Assembly (NCBI RefSeq): GCF_025567415.1
Contig: NZ_JAOQJV010000001.1
Span: 1-64,000, forward strand
Direction: 5' to 3'
From: Claveliimonas ammoniilytica
GTDB lineage: Bacteria; Bacillota; Clostridia; Lachnospirales; Lachnospiraceae
Length of the DNA: 64,000 nucleotides
Numbering within the stretch: position 1 is the first letter of the stretch; each line of letters starts with the position of its first letter. The notes under the pieces are model-generated. The model worked only from the letters and a program-made list of their open reading frames with translations. It made no database searches and was not told the DNA's origin. A program made the translations under genes and the position numbers. Of this stretch, positions 1 to 8,022 are shown one piece after another.

Positions 1-124
1 GAGCCATAAATCAGATAGTTGACGAAGAAAAAGGATTGTTATACACTTGGGAAAAATAAAGCGAATTCTATTCTATCTTAGGGTCTCTCTAATCTTTCCC
101 AACTGACAGTAGGTTTACACCATC
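1..124. mobile_element. Right end of an ISLre2-family element (partial copy)
   Basis: These 124 bases recur without a visible difference at 2470-2593, where they form the right end of the complete element. They finish in the terminal inverted repeat TTTACACCA, the reverse complement of the TGGTGTAAA found at the left end of the next copy. Only the right end of this copy lies in the window; its transposase gene, if present, is outside. Confidence 0.8.
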
Positions 125-326
125 AGACTGATTGGTGTAAAGAAATTGTTAGTTGAATAAAGAAAATAAAAATGAGAGTAATCACTTTCTAAGGTATAAT
201 GGTTTCGACGAAAAAAACATATATCAAAGGAGGATTACTCTCATGGACATTGTAGCATTATTAGAAGTATTAGTAAAAGAGATTATTGCAGCTGAGGAAA
301 AATTTTTGAAAAATCCAAAAGATTTT
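125..326 (+). mobile_element. Left end of a second ISLre2-family copy, interrupted
   Basis: Bases 131-326 repeat at 761-956, the left end of the full element. The copy starts with the left terminal repeat TGGTGTAAA at 133-141, separated from the preceding right end only by AGACTGAT (125-132). The homology stops at 326, inside the transposase reading frame. From 327 the sequence belongs to a different element of ISL3 type, so this copy is either truly interrupted or an assembly artefact. Confidence 0.75.
243..326 (+). pseudogene. N-terminal fragment of ISLre2 transposase
   Basis: The ATG at 243 has the same AAAGGAGG ribosome site as the intact transposase start at 873. The first 28 codons match that gene, beginning MDIVALLEVLVKE. 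The frame then runs into unrelated sequence at 327 and stops at 390-392. It cannot encode an active transposase. The upstream TTG at 153 is an unlikely start because it lacks a ribosome site. Confidence 0.75.
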
Positions 327-329
327 GGC

Positions 330-756
330 TCAATCACAAATTTTGTGGGATTTCCGATTCCTCTCGTAGCTCTGTCGGCTCATATCGAATAGCTTCAGAA
401 AGAAATATTCGTCATCAGGATATCCGTATCCCTGTCTGCGAAGAGTCTTGATTTTGTTGTTGATACCTTCAATCTTTGCAGCTGAGATATCATAAGTTGC
501 GTGGGCGATAATGCCCTCAAAGTGGTTGCTAAGCAGACGCTCAAACCACAGGAAGTGTGGATTGCCCGTTGCCTTGCACATATCCATAATACTGATGATG
601 TCTTCTGCCATAATGGCCTCATCTTTCCGAGAATAAGCCAGGTTAAGCTTTTCCTTGATCAGGTCCAGAGTAAATAGCAGCTGGTTCTCCTGAAGCAGTG
701 CGTCATAGCGTTCCTCGTATCCTTCCTTACGGACAATACTGTCAGTTTTGAACAGA
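330..756 (-). pseudogene. C-terminal fragment of an ISL3-family (DDE) transposase
   Basis: Read on the minus strand, this stretch encodes about 140 residues that look like the C-terminal end of an ISL3 (IS204/IS1001/IS1096/IS1165) transposase. The recognisable part is KIEGINNKIKTLRRQGYGY, which in this family carries the last catalytic Glu, followed by a stop at 330-332. The N-terminal two thirds, with the first catalytic Asp residues, are missing. The coding homology ends at an undetermined base (760). The sequence from 327 outward, GGCTCAATCACAAATTTTG, could be the element's terminus. Family assignment is from motif memory, not from a search. Confidence 0.7.
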
Positions 757-872
757 CTGNATTGGTGTAAAGAAATTGTTAGTTGAATAAAGAAAATAAA
801 AATGAGAGTAATCACTTTCTAAGGTATAATGGTTTCGACGAAAAAAACATATATCAAAGGAGGATTACTCTC

Positions 873-2315
873 ATGGACATTGTAGCATTATTAGAAGTAT
901 TAGTAAAAGAGATTATTGCAGCTGAGGAAAAATTTTTGAAAAATCCAAAAGATTTTTATAGCCTGGAAACCTCGGTCAAGGCTTCCACAGAAAATTTTTC
1001 TGCCGGTTTTCTAAGTGCTGTTCTTTCCAGCATGAATGAAAGGCTGTGCAATGATGCCTGGCGAAAACTCAAGTACAATATATGCCGTCATGAAAAACGA
1101 ACCCTAATAACCTCTGTTGGGGATGTGGTCTTTGACAGCACATACTTTCAAAGTCGAAATAGCGAGGGAAAGTATCATTATCTTTTGGAAGAGATGCTCG
1201 GTCTTGATGCACATGAGCGCTTCAGTGAAGCTGCAGAGACTGCAATACTGACAGAAGCAATAAAAACCAGTTATGAAGAAGCTTCAAAAGTCATACCTTC
1301 AAAATCAAAGATCACGAAAACGACAGTGATGAACAAAGTCCATGGGATTGCAGATGTGATACCTTTTCAGACTCCGGAGACAAAGAAAAAATGTAAATAT
1401 CTTTTTGTTGAAGCAGATGAAGATCATATTGCCGAACAACACGGACGATGGTCGAAGGAGAATAAGGGGTTTATCAGCCGGCTGGCATATATTTATGAAT
1501 ATAAGCAGGAGAATCCGAAAGTAAAAGGACGAAAAGAACTGGTAAACACCTATTACTTCAGTGGATTGTATGAAGGAAGTAAAGGGGTTCGAGCGTTCTG
1601 GGAAGAAGTACAGAGTTACATAGAAGCAACCTATGATTCTGATGAATTACAACGAGTATTCATAAGTGGAGATGGAGCTGCATGGATTGATAGTGCAACA
1701 ACGTATGTTGATCGTAGCTTGTATTGTGTGGATAAATTTCATATGACAAAATATATTAATGCAGCTGCAAACCAGATGCTGGATGAGGCAGAAGAAGCAA
1801 GAGCTAATCTGTACAAATTTATCTATAAAAAGCAGCGATCAAAATTTAAAAAGTATACAGAGGAAATGCTTGCATCAGCAAGCAATCCGGAACCGATATA
1901 TGAACTGCAAAGTTATGCATTAGGAAACTGGAATGCAGTGATGCGAAGCTATCATAATAAACTGTTGACCGGATGTAGTGCGGAAGGGCATGTGAGTAGT
2001 GTTCTTTCTGACCGTCTGAGTTCCAGACCGATGGGATGGAGTCAGATCGGAGCGGATAGAATGAGCAAACTCAGATGCTATGAACGAAACTATGGACGGG
2101 AAAAGCTTATAGATCTCATCCGATATAGTCGCGAGCAGAGATCAATGAAGCGTAAGGGGACAGATAACATAGCCGTGGAGAAAGTGTCTATGCGGGAGAT
2201 TATGACAGATCACTATGATCAGTCCAGATCCTATATTGATCGCCTTCAGGTAACAATCCCTGGATTGACAGCAAAAAAGATGGCAAGCATCAGAACCAAT
2301 CTCAAACTACTTTGA
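873..2315 (+). CDS. ISLre2 family transposase (UPF0236)
   Basis: This 480-residue protein is the expected length for an ISLre2 transposase, which moves the surrounding element by a DDE-type reaction. Supporting motifs are the VEADEDHI segment in the middle, a FISGDGAAWI segment further on, and the C-terminal GCSAEGHVSSVLSDRLSSRP block typical of this family. I chose the ATG at 873 because AAAGGAGG precedes it by 9 bases; an in-frame TTG at 783 has no such site. The frame is intact, so the copy may be active. The transposase sits 350 bp upstream of a DeoR-type regulator, which it probably cut off from its original upstream neighbour. Confidence 0.88.
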   Translation: MDIVALLEVLVKEIIAAEEKFLKNPKDFYSLETSVKASTENFSAGFLSAVLSSMNERLCNDAWRKLKYNICRHEKRTLITSVGDVVFDSTYFQSRNSEGKYHYLLEEMLGLDAHERFSEAAETAILTEAIKTSYEEASKVIPSKSKITKTTVMNKVHGIADVIPFQTPETKKKCKYLFVEADEDHIAEQHGRWSKENKGFISRLAYIYEYKQENPKVKGRKELVNTYYFSGLYEGSKGVRAFWEEVQSYIEATYDSDELQRVFISGDGAAWIDSATTYVDRSLYCVDKFHMTKYINAAANQMLDEAEEARANLYKFIYKKQRSKFKKYTEEMLASASNPEPIYELQSYALGNWNAVMRSYHNKLLTGCSAEGHVSSVLSDRLSSRPMGWSQIGADRMSKLRCYERNYGREKLIDLIRYSREQRSMKRKGTDNIAVEKVSMREIMTDHYDQSRSYIDRLQVTIPGLTAKKMASIRTNLKLL

Positions 2316-2369
2316 TCAAAAAAATGTGCAAGGCACACAAACAACCTTACCTGCTTGTTTAATCTCAAA

Positions 2370-2437
2370 TCTGCCTTTGACTCTAGGTCAAGGATGCAGA
2401 GCACATGTCTTGTCCTTGACCTAGAGTCAAGGGCAGA
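2370..2437. repeat. Long imperfect palindrome inside the IS right end
   Basis: Arms of 25 bases (2370-2394 and 2413-2437) pair with one G-T mismatch around an 18-base loop. It lies between the transposase stop and the right terminal repeat. It could stop transcription entering or leaving the element, or be a transposase-binding structure. No T-tract follows, so it is not a standard intrinsic terminator. Confidence 0.6.
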
Positions 2438-2667
2438 TAGAATAAAAACAGCAGTAAGGTTTAATAAGTGAGCCATAAATCAGATAGTTGACGAAGAAAA
2501 AGGATTGTTATACACTTGGGAAAAATAAAGCGAATTCTATTCTATCTTAGGGTCTCTCTAATCTTTCCCAACTGACAGTAGGTTTACACCATCCTAAGAC
2601 TGATGTACTCTTGACTGGCAAATGTGAATGCGGTATGCTAATTACAGGACATGTAAGGAGAACGCGT

Positions 2668-3414
2668 ATGCTTACAGAACAGAGATATGAACTGATATTA
2701 CGGTTATTAGAAGATAAAAAAAGTATAACAGTAGCTGAGGTCCGGGATCTTCTCCGGACCTCAGAGTCTACCGTGCGAAGAGATATTACGGCACTGGATA
2801 AGGCTGGCAAGCTGACCAAGGTGTTCGGCGGAGCAGTGGCAAAGAATTATCAGACATTTACTCCGGCAGAGCCTACAGTGGCTCAGAAGCAGGATGTGAA
2901 TCTGGAAGAGAAAAGACGGGTTGCCAAGTACGCAGCGTCTTTGATCGAACCGGGTGATTTTGTATATCTGGATGCCGGAACAACAACGGCGATGATGTTA
3001 GATTATCTGCTGGATGACAGTGTGACATACGTGACAGATGGTGTGGCGCATGCCCAGCGTCTGGTAAAGAAAGGCATGAAAGTTATCCTGCTCGGTGGTG
3101 AATTAAAAGCCAGCACCGAGGCAGTGATTGGAACGCAGGCAGTTCAGATGCTGATGAATTACCATTTTACGAAAGGCTTTTTCGGAACGAACGGCATTAC
3201 CAAGAAGACGGGATTTACCACTCCGGATATCAATGAGGCGGCAGTGAAGAGTATGGCGATGGAGCAGTGCAAGGAATGTTACATCGTGACAGATGCATCT
3301 AAGTTTGATCTGATCAGTCCGGTAAGCTTCTCAACATTCTATGGTGGAACGATTCTGACTGACCAAATTGTAAGCGGCTATGAAGGCATGCAGCATATTG
3401 TAAAAGTTCCTTAA
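2668..3414 (+). CDS. DeoR/GlpR family transcriptional regulator
   Basis: A 248-residue DeoR-family repressor. The N-terminal winged helix (about residues 1-55) carries the family pattern MLTEQRYELILRLLEDKKS and SESTVRRDITALDKAGKL. The C-terminal sugar-phosphate sensor domain shows DAGTTTAMM, LGGELK and a GTNGI segment. The ATG at 2668 follows AAGGAG; a longer frame from 2611 lacks a ribosome site. In Firmicutes close homologues often precede fructose or tagatose operons (fruR-pfkB-fruA), but here the next genes are tRNAs and nothing sugar-related follows. An insertion sequence ends about 75 bp upstream. The target operon is therefore not in the window, and the regulated sugar cannot be named. 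Confidence 0.85.
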   Translation: MLTEQRYELILRLLEDKKSITVAEVRDLLRTSESTVRRDITALDKAGKLTKVFGGAVAKNYQTFTPAEPTVAQKQDVNLEEKRRVAKYAASLIEPGDFVYLDAGTTTAMMLDYLLDDSVTYVTDGVAHAQRLVKKGMKVILLGGELKASTEAVIGTQAVQMLMNYHFTKGFFGTNGITKKTGFTTPDINEAAVKSMAMEQCKECYIVTDASKFDLISPVSFSTFYGGTILTDQIVSGYEGMQHIVKVP

Positions 3415-3422
3415 AAAAGTTG

Positions 3423-3451
3423 TTGACAAATCGCAAATGCCGTAGTAGAAT
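3423..3451 (+). promoter_or_regulatory. Promoter of the tRNA-Gly pair
   Basis: A consensus -35 TTGACA (3423-3428) and a -10 TAGAAT (3446-3451) are separated by 17 bases, about 30 bases before the first tRNA. The spacing is ideal for the housekeeping sigma factor. Confidence 0.75.
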
Positions 3452-3483
3452 AATTATTGTTCTGATGCGGAACAATTCAATAT

Positions 3484-3556
3484 GCGACAGTGGCTCAGTT
3501 GGTAGAGTACAACCTTGCCAAGGTTGGGGTCGCGGGTTCGAACCCCGTCTGTCGCT
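3484..3556 (+). tRNA. tRNA-Gly (GCC), copy 1
   Basis: The 73-base gene folds as a cloverleaf. The acceptor stem is GCGACAG with CTGTCGC and the T arm is GCGGGTTCGAACCCCGT. The anticodon stem CAACC/GGTTG holds the loop TTGCCAA, giving anticodon GCC for glycine. No CCA is encoded. It is the first of two identical copies 39 bp apart, cotranscribed from the promoter at 3423. Confidence 0.95.
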
Positions 3557-3595
3557 CTTATAAAAGCAATTGTTTCCATCAGAACAACTGAATAT

Positions 3596-3668
3596 GCGAC
3601 AGTGGCTCAGTTGGTAGAGTACAACCTTGCCAAGGTTGGGGTCGCGGGTTCGAACCCCGTCTGTCGCT
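3596..3668 (+). tRNA. tRNA-Gly (GCC), copy 2
   Basis: This gene matches the copy at 3484-3556 over its full 73 bases, including the TTGCCAA anticodon loop. The spacer before it repeats part of the upstream leader (CAGAACAA...TGAATAT), which points to a tandem duplication of the whole unit. Confidence 0.95.
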
Positions 3669-3675
3669 CTTGATA

Positions 3676-3714
3676 AAGAGATTTTCGATTTGCTTCGGAG
3701 ATCTCTTATTTTTT
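3676..3714 (+). terminator. Intrinsic terminator after the tRNA pair
   Basis: AAGAGAT (3676-3682) pairs with ATCTCTT (3701-3707) and is followed by TATTTTTT. It lies 8 bases after the second tRNA. Confidence 0.6.
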
Positions 3715-3746
3715 GTACTGCAACAATTCAAGGAGAGGAGAACTGC

Positions 3747-4469
3747 ATGGAGCTTCAGATTTATCATTCGGTAAATGAAGGTTTATACCTGTGGAATGGG
3801 ACGAGTGGGCTGTTGATTGACGGACTGCATCGGGGAAGGAAAACAGGATTTTCTGATACATCGGAGCAGTATATTTGTATGATGCGTCAGGGAAGGAGCT
3901 TTTTTGCCAAACCTAATGACCTGCTTTTTACCCATATTCATGAGGATCATTATGATCAGGCGCTGGTGGATGAGTTTCAGCAAAGGTATCCGGGACGTAT
4001 TGTCTATGCTCCGGGACTTGACAAAGATAATATTCAGCCAGTAGTATTAGAACATGGCATTGCCAGAATGCAGATTGAAGAATATGAGGTTTATGCATTT
4101 ACTACGGTACATGACGGGAAGATTTATGAAGACGAACCGCATTGTTCATATCTGATCCGTTGGAAGAACCGCTGGATCTGGGTCAGTGGAGATGCAATCC
4201 TTGTACCAGAGCTTGTAGACGGAATACGAACATATACGGGGCAGGACAATGTCTGGAAAGCGTTTGTAATGGTCTATCAGATCAGCAGTGAAAGTGGAAA
4301 AGCTTTCCTGAAAAAAATTGCACCGGAACAGATCTGTCTGTACCATCTTCCTTATCCGGAGGATGACAGATATCATTTTTGTAATCTTGCAGAGCAGAAA
4401 TGCAGGCAGTGCAAAGCAGAAGGGCTTCCGGTGAAGATGATCGCATCGGACAGCTTTATAGATAGTTAA
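3747..4469 (+). CDS. MBL-fold metallo-hydrolase
   Basis: A 240-residue protein of the metallo-beta-lactamase superfamily. The metal-binding signature appears as THIHEDHYDQ, about residue 65, and a later Asp in WVSGDAI (about residue 150) fits the second metal-site region. It is a cytosolic protein without a signal peptide and is nearest to the small UlaG-like, lactonase-like group; its substrate cannot be read from the sequence. The ATG at 3747 has AGGAGAGG upstream. A longer frame begins inside the preceding tRNA and is not credible. It lies 30 bp before homoserine dehydrogenase and may be cotranscribed with it. Confidence 0.75.
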   Translation: MELQIYHSVNEGLYLWNGTSGLLIDGLHRGRKTGFSDTSEQYICMMRQGRSFFAKPNDLLFTHIHEDHYDQALVDEFQQRYPGRIVYAPGLDKDNIQPVVLEHGIARMQIEEYEVYAFTTVHDGKIYEDEPHCSYLIRWKNRWIWVSGDAILVPELVDGIRTYTGQDNVWKAFVMVYQISSESGKAFLKKIAPEQICLYHLPYPEDDRYHFCNLAEQKCRQCKAEGLPVKMIASDSFIDS

Positions 4470-4499
4470 TACAGAGGATAAGATAAAAGGAGACAAGAT

Positions 4500-5777
4500 A
4501 TGAAGACAGTGAAAATTGGACTACTTGGACTTGGAACAGTAGGCGGAGGTGTCTACAAATTGATCGAGAGACAAAAGAGTGAGATGGTCAGCAAGACCGG
4601 AGCAGATGTGGAGATTGCTAAGATTCTGGTTCACAACCGGAATAAAAAGCGTGAAGGCATTGATGAAAGTTTGCTGACGGATCAGTGGAAAGACATTATA
4701 GAAGATAAAGAGATTGACATTGTAGTTGAAGTAATGGGCGGTATTGAACCCGCAAAGACGATCATCACAGAAGCGCTGAAAGCCGGCAAGAATGTAGTAA
4801 CTGCTAATAAGGATCTGCTGGCAGTATGTGGTGAAGATCTGCTGGAGATTGCAGCAGCACATCATGTGGATCTGATGTTTGAGGCAGCAGTGGCTGGCGG
4901 AATCCCGATTATGCGTCCGCTTCGTCAGTGTCTGGCTGGTAATGAGATTACAGAGGTTACCGGTATTGTCAATGGTACGACGAACTATATTCTGACAAAA
5001 ATGTTTGAGCTGGGGATGAGTTTTGAGGAAGCCCTTGCCAAAGCAACGGAGCTTGGTTATGCGGAAGCGGATCCGACAGCGGATATTGAAGGTCTGGATG
5101 CCGGACGTAAAGTGGCAATTATGGCTACTTCCGCATTTCACAGCAAGGTCGTATTTGATGATGTGCATATCGAGGGTATTACTAAAATTACAGCACAGGA
5201 TATCAAGTATGCAAAAGAATTTGACAGTGTGATCAAGTTGATCGGTATTGCCCGTAATACGGAGAGTGGTATTGAGGCATGCGTATATCCGATGTTGCTT
5301 TCATCTGAGCATCCATTAGCATCTGTGCGCAATTCCTTTAATGCGGTATTTGTACATGGTGATGCAGTGGACGATGTTATGTTCTACGGTCGAGGTGCGG
5401 GAGAATTTCCGACAGCCAGTGCTGTGATGGGAGATATTATCGATGTGATCCGTGATATGGTAAATGGATGTACCGGACGTATCAGTAATACTTGCTACAG
5501 AGAACTCCCGGTGAAAAAGTGCAGAGATATCAGAAGCAAATTCTTCCTTCGTATGCAGGTGGAGAACCGTCCTGGCGTACTGGCTTCGATTGCAAGTGTA
5601 TTTGGGGAGCATAAGGTCAGCATAAACAAGGTGGTCCAGAAGATTATTACAGATGGTATGGCAGAGGTCGTAATCGTTACGGATGCTGTTAAGGAATATC
5701 ATATGCAGGATGCGCAGGAAGAACTCCTTCGCATGCCTATAGTGAAGGAGATCAGCAGTGTCATCAGAGAATATTAA
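4500..5777 (+). CDS. hom: Homoserine dehydrogenase
   Basis: This enzyme reduces aspartate semialdehyde to homoserine with NAD(P)H, on the way to threonine and methionine. The 425-residue protein starts with a Rossmann motif, GLLGLGTVGGGV. The catalytic domain has VTANKDLLA, GIVNGTTNYIL and the homoserine-binding ELGYAEADPTADIEGLDAGRK region. It ends with an ACT domain (about residues 345-425, MQVENRPGVLASIASVF), which in this family allows threonine feedback. AAAAGGAGA precedes the start. The stop overlaps the start of the next gene, a MATE exporter, by 20 bases, so the two are translated from one message. Confidence 0.93.
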   Translation: MKTVKIGLLGLGTVGGGVYKLIERQKSEMVSKTGADVEIAKILVHNRNKKREGIDESLLTDQWKDIIEDKEIDIVVEVMGGIEPAKTIITEALKAGKNVVTANKDLLAVCGEDLLEIAAAHHVDLMFEAAVAGGIPIMRPLRQCLAGNEITEVTGIVNGTTNYILTKMFELGMSFEEALAKATELGYAEADPTADIEGLDAGRKVAIMATSAFHSKVVFDDVHIEGITKITAQDIKYAKEFDSVIKLIGIARNTESGIEACVYPMLLSSEHPLASVRNSFNAVFVHGDAVDDVMFYGRGAGEFPTASAVMGDIIDVIRDMVNGCTGRISNTCYRELPVKKCRDIRSKFFLRMQVENRPGVLASIASVFGEHKVSINKVVQKIITDGMAEVVIVTDAVKEYHMQDAQEELLRMPIVKEISSVIREY

Positions 5778-7143
5778 ACAGGGGAATCCTCTTGCGGAGG
5801 AAAAAATCGGGCGTCTGATCGCCCGGTTTGCTGTGCCGGCGATCATCAGTATGCTGGTCAGTTCGCTATATAATATTGTAGACCAGATCTTTATCGGACA
5901 GGGTGTAGGAATACTTGGCAATGCGGCGACCAATATTGCATTTCCGGTATCTATTATATGTACAGCTACGGCACTTCTGCTGGGAATCGGAAGTGCATCG
6001 AATTATAACCTGGAAGCAGGGGCGGGGAGAAATGAGCGTGCGGCAGAGATTGCAGGCAATGGACTTGCAATGCTGGTAATCTGTGGCGTGTCAATTGGTG
6101 CGATCGTACTGATTTTCTTGAATCCATTGCTACATCTGTTTGGTGTGACGAAAGAGATTTTGCCATATGCGCAGGATTATACAGGAATTACGGCAATTGG
6201 TATTCCGTTTCTGATTCTCACTACCGGAGGTAATCATCTGATCCGTGCGGACAGAAGTCCGACGTATTCTATGACCTGTATGTTAACAGGAGCAATCCTG
6301 AATACGATACTGGATCCGTTATTTATCTTTGTGTGTCACTGGGGCATCAAAGGTGCAGCGGCGGCGACAGTGATCGGTCAGGTGGTATCCGGATTGATGG
6401 TGATCTATTATTTTGCAAGAAAACGGAAGATGGAATTGAAGCGGAGTATGTTTTTACCCAAAGCGGGGTATCTGAAGATGATCGTATCGCTTGGTATGGC
6501 GTCCTGTATCAATCAGATTGCCATGGCGATTGTGCAGATTACCATGAATAATACTTTGCGGTATTATGGAGCGCAGTCCATGTATGGATCAGAGATTCCG
6601 CTTGCCTGCGTGGGCGTTATTTCCAAGGTGAATATGGTCTTTATGGCAATCGCAATCGGCATTTCCCAGGGGTGTCAGCCAATCTGGGGATTTAATTACG
6701 GAGCCCATAATTATGACAGGGTAAGGGAAGCTTATAAGAAGGCATTTGCCATCTGTATTGTGCTTGGCGTAGTGTTCTTTGGATGTTTTCAGTTGTTTCC
6801 AAGACAGATTGTCAGTATTTTCGGTTCGGGGAGCGAAGCGTATTTCCATTTTGCGGAACGGTATTTCCGAATTTTTATGTTTGTTACGTTCATGAATGGC
6901 ATTCAACCGATGTCTTCAGGATTCTTTACATCCATCGGAAAATCGAAGCTTGGTATCGTAGTATCCCTGACCAGGCAGATCATTTTCCTGCTGCCATTGA
7001 TTCTGATTTTTCCGTTATTCATGGGAATCGATGGAGTAATGTATGCGGGACCGATTGCGGACGGCGCAGCAGCTCTTGTAGCAATTATATTTGCAGAACG
7101 AGAAATGAAGGCTTTACAGCAGGGTAACGTTGTGCTAGAATGA
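5758..7143 (+). CDS. MATE family efflux transporter
   Basis: A 461-residue membrane protein with about twelve hydrophobic segments. It opens with the MATE-type sequence IGRLIARFAVPAIISMLVSS and has the typical YNIVDQIFIGQ stretch. MATE proteins export drugs or metabolites against Na+ or H+. The start is GTG at 5758, with AAGGAG nine bases before it inside the hom gene. The overlap with hom suggests translational coupling, and an amino-acid-related export role is possible but unproven. The product is complete, and a second, distinct MATE gene lies at 40465-41832. Confidence 0.85.
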   Translation: MSSENIKQGNPLAEEKIGRLIARFAVPAIISMLVSSLYNIVDQIFIGQGVGILGNAATNIAFPVSIICTATALLLGIGSASNYNLEAGAGRNERAAEIAGNGLAMLVICGVSIGAIVLIFLNPLLHLFGVTKEILPYAQDYTGITAIGIPFLILTTGGNHLIRADRSPTYSMTCMLTGAILNTILDPLFIFVCHWGIKGAAAATVIGQVVSGLMVIYYFARKRKMELKRSMFLPKAGYLKMIVSLGMASCINQIAMAIVQITMNNTLRYYGAQSMYGSEIPLACVGVISKVNMVFMAIAIGISQGCQPIWGFNYGAHNYDRVREAYKKAFAICIVLGVVFFGCFQLFPRQIVSIFGSGSEAYFHFAERYFRIFMFVTFMNGIQPMSSGFFTSIGKSKLGIVVSLTRQIIFLLPLILIFPLFMGIDGVMYAGPIADGAAALVAIIFAEREMKALQQGNVVLE

Positions 7144-7170
7144 TACCCGAAACAAAATAAAATTAAGAAA

Positions 7171-7277
7171 CGCAGAGTAGGAATATGCGCGTCAAGTGCC
7201 AGCCGGACGGGGAGTTGTCGGTAGGACGAAAAGTGAAAGAATCACTTGCGGTGCACATTCCGCATCCCGCTGCTACA
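7171..7277 (+). promoter_or_regulatory. THF riboswitch (tetrahydrofolate)
   Basis: The leader shows the conserved islands of the THF aptamer: GCAGAGTAGGA at the 5' side, GCGCGTCAAGTGCC, the GGACGAAAAGTG region, GGTGCACATTCCGCATCCCGC near the 3' side, and CTGC closing P1 with the opening GCAG. It is followed directly by a folate-transporter gene, which is its classical target. Reduced folate binding should lower expression. Identification rests on remembered consensus, supported by the downstream gene. Confidence 0.88.
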
Positions 7278-7286
7278 CATAACGGT

Positions 7287-7334
7287 AAATACCTGCTATG
7301 AGTAGTTTTACGGGCTACTGCAAAGGAGGTATTT
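7287..7334 (+). promoter_or_regulatory. Hairpin masking the folT ribosome-binding site
   Basis: AAATACCT (7287-7294) is complementary to AGGTATTT (7327-7334), which contains most of the Shine-Dalgarno sequence GGAGGT (7325-7330). Between them AGTAG (7301-7305) can pair with CTACT (7315-7319). This is a plausible expression platform through which the upstream riboswitch controls translation rather than transcription. Confidence 0.65.
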
Positions 7335-7338
7335 TTTT

Positions 7339-7899
7339 ATGAGCAATTTGACCAAATCATTTCGAGACTCCTTTCATGAGCTGAAAGACGTAAAGGCGTT
7401 GGCAACGACAGCAATGCTTCTTGCAATTGCTGTCGTGTTAGGGTTCTACACCCTTCAGGTGACGGATTTCATTAAGATTGGTTTTGCATTTATTGCAGAT
7501 GAGATGACCGGCATGATGTTTGGACCTGTAGTCGGTGGACTGATGGGAGCCGCAGCGGATATCGTGAAATATCTGGTACGTCCGACGGGAGCATTTTTCC
7601 CTGGCTTTACCATCAGCGGAGCACTGAGTGGTGTGATCTACGGAGTGATTCTGTACAAGAAACCACTTAGCATTAAGCGAATCGCATTGGCGAATGGACT
7701 GGTAATGATCTTTGTAAATATCTGCCTGAATACATACTGGCTGACATTATTATACGGTCAGGCATTTATGGCAATTCTTCCGGCGCGCGTGATTAAGCAG
7801 ATTGTATTATTCCCAATCTATGTGGCATTATTCTATGGTGTAAGTAAGATTATGGGAAAAGCGCATCTCTTTACTATGGTAAAAGGAGAACGTGCATAA
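7339..7899 (+). CDS. folT: Folate ECF transporter S component
   Basis: A 186-residue membrane protein with about six hydrophobic helices, the size of ECF substrate-binding subunits. After a short cytosolic N terminus come TAMLLAIAVVLGFYTLQ and IGFAFIADEMTGMMFGPV, and then GGLMGAAADIVKYLVRPTG, typical of the folate-specific FolT group. It captures folates at the cell surface and works with the shared EcfA/A'/T energising module encoded elsewhere. The gene is directly under a THF riboswitch with a maskable ribosome site, so it should be repressed when folate is plentiful. thyA and folA lie 1.2-2.1 kb downstream. Confidence 0.92.
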   Translation: MSNLTKSFRDSFHELKDVKALATTAMLLAIAVVLGFYTLQVTDFIKIGFAFIADEMTGMMFGPVVGGLMGAAADIVKYLVRPTGAFFPGFTISGALSGVIYGVILYKKPLSIKRIALANGLVMIFVNICLNTYWLTLLYGQAFMAILPARVIKQIVLFPIYVALFYGVSKIMGKAHLFTMVKGERA

Positions 7900-7969
7900 A
7901 GTTTTTACAGATGCATAAAATTGCAGGTGTGAAGAATTCTGAAAGATGTTCTTGATTTTCAGAAAAAAA

Positions 7970-7998
7970 TATAGCATACTATCTATAGGGTGTATAAT
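7970..7998 (+). promoter_or_regulatory. Probable promoter/operator of the MarR gene
   Basis: A -10 TATAAT (7993-7998) lies 25 bases before the MarR start. Just upstream TATAG...CTATA (7970-7987) forms a small dyad in the position of a -35 element. No good -35 is visible, so the dyad could be an autoregulatory site. Evidence is weak. Confidence 0.35.
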
Positions 7999-8022
7999 TT
8001 TTAATTAAGAAAGGGTGATAGT

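Larger units (their letters stand above)
760..2593 (+). mobile_element. ISLre2-family insertion sequence, complete copy
   Basis: The element has a left terminal repeat (TGGTGTAAA, 763-771), one transposase gene and a right terminal repeat (TTTACACCA, 2583-2591). The inner halves of the repeats also agree in part (both end GTTAGTT or GTCAGTT). The octamer AGACTGAT occurs at 125-132, outside the left end of the preceding copy, and at 2597-2604 outside the right end. That is compatible with a target-site duplication of 8-9 bp, although three extra bases (CTA) sit at the right junction. An N at 760 marks the left boundary. Confidence 0.8.

Noticed and set aside
153..392. A 79-codon frame starting with TTG at 153
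   Set aside because: It begins upstream of the real ISLre2 transposase start, has no ribosome site, and its end is IS-junction sequence read in a meaningless frame.
395..622. Second minus-strand frame inside the ISL3 fragment
   Set aside because: It is a shadow of the recognisable transposase frame and resembles no family.
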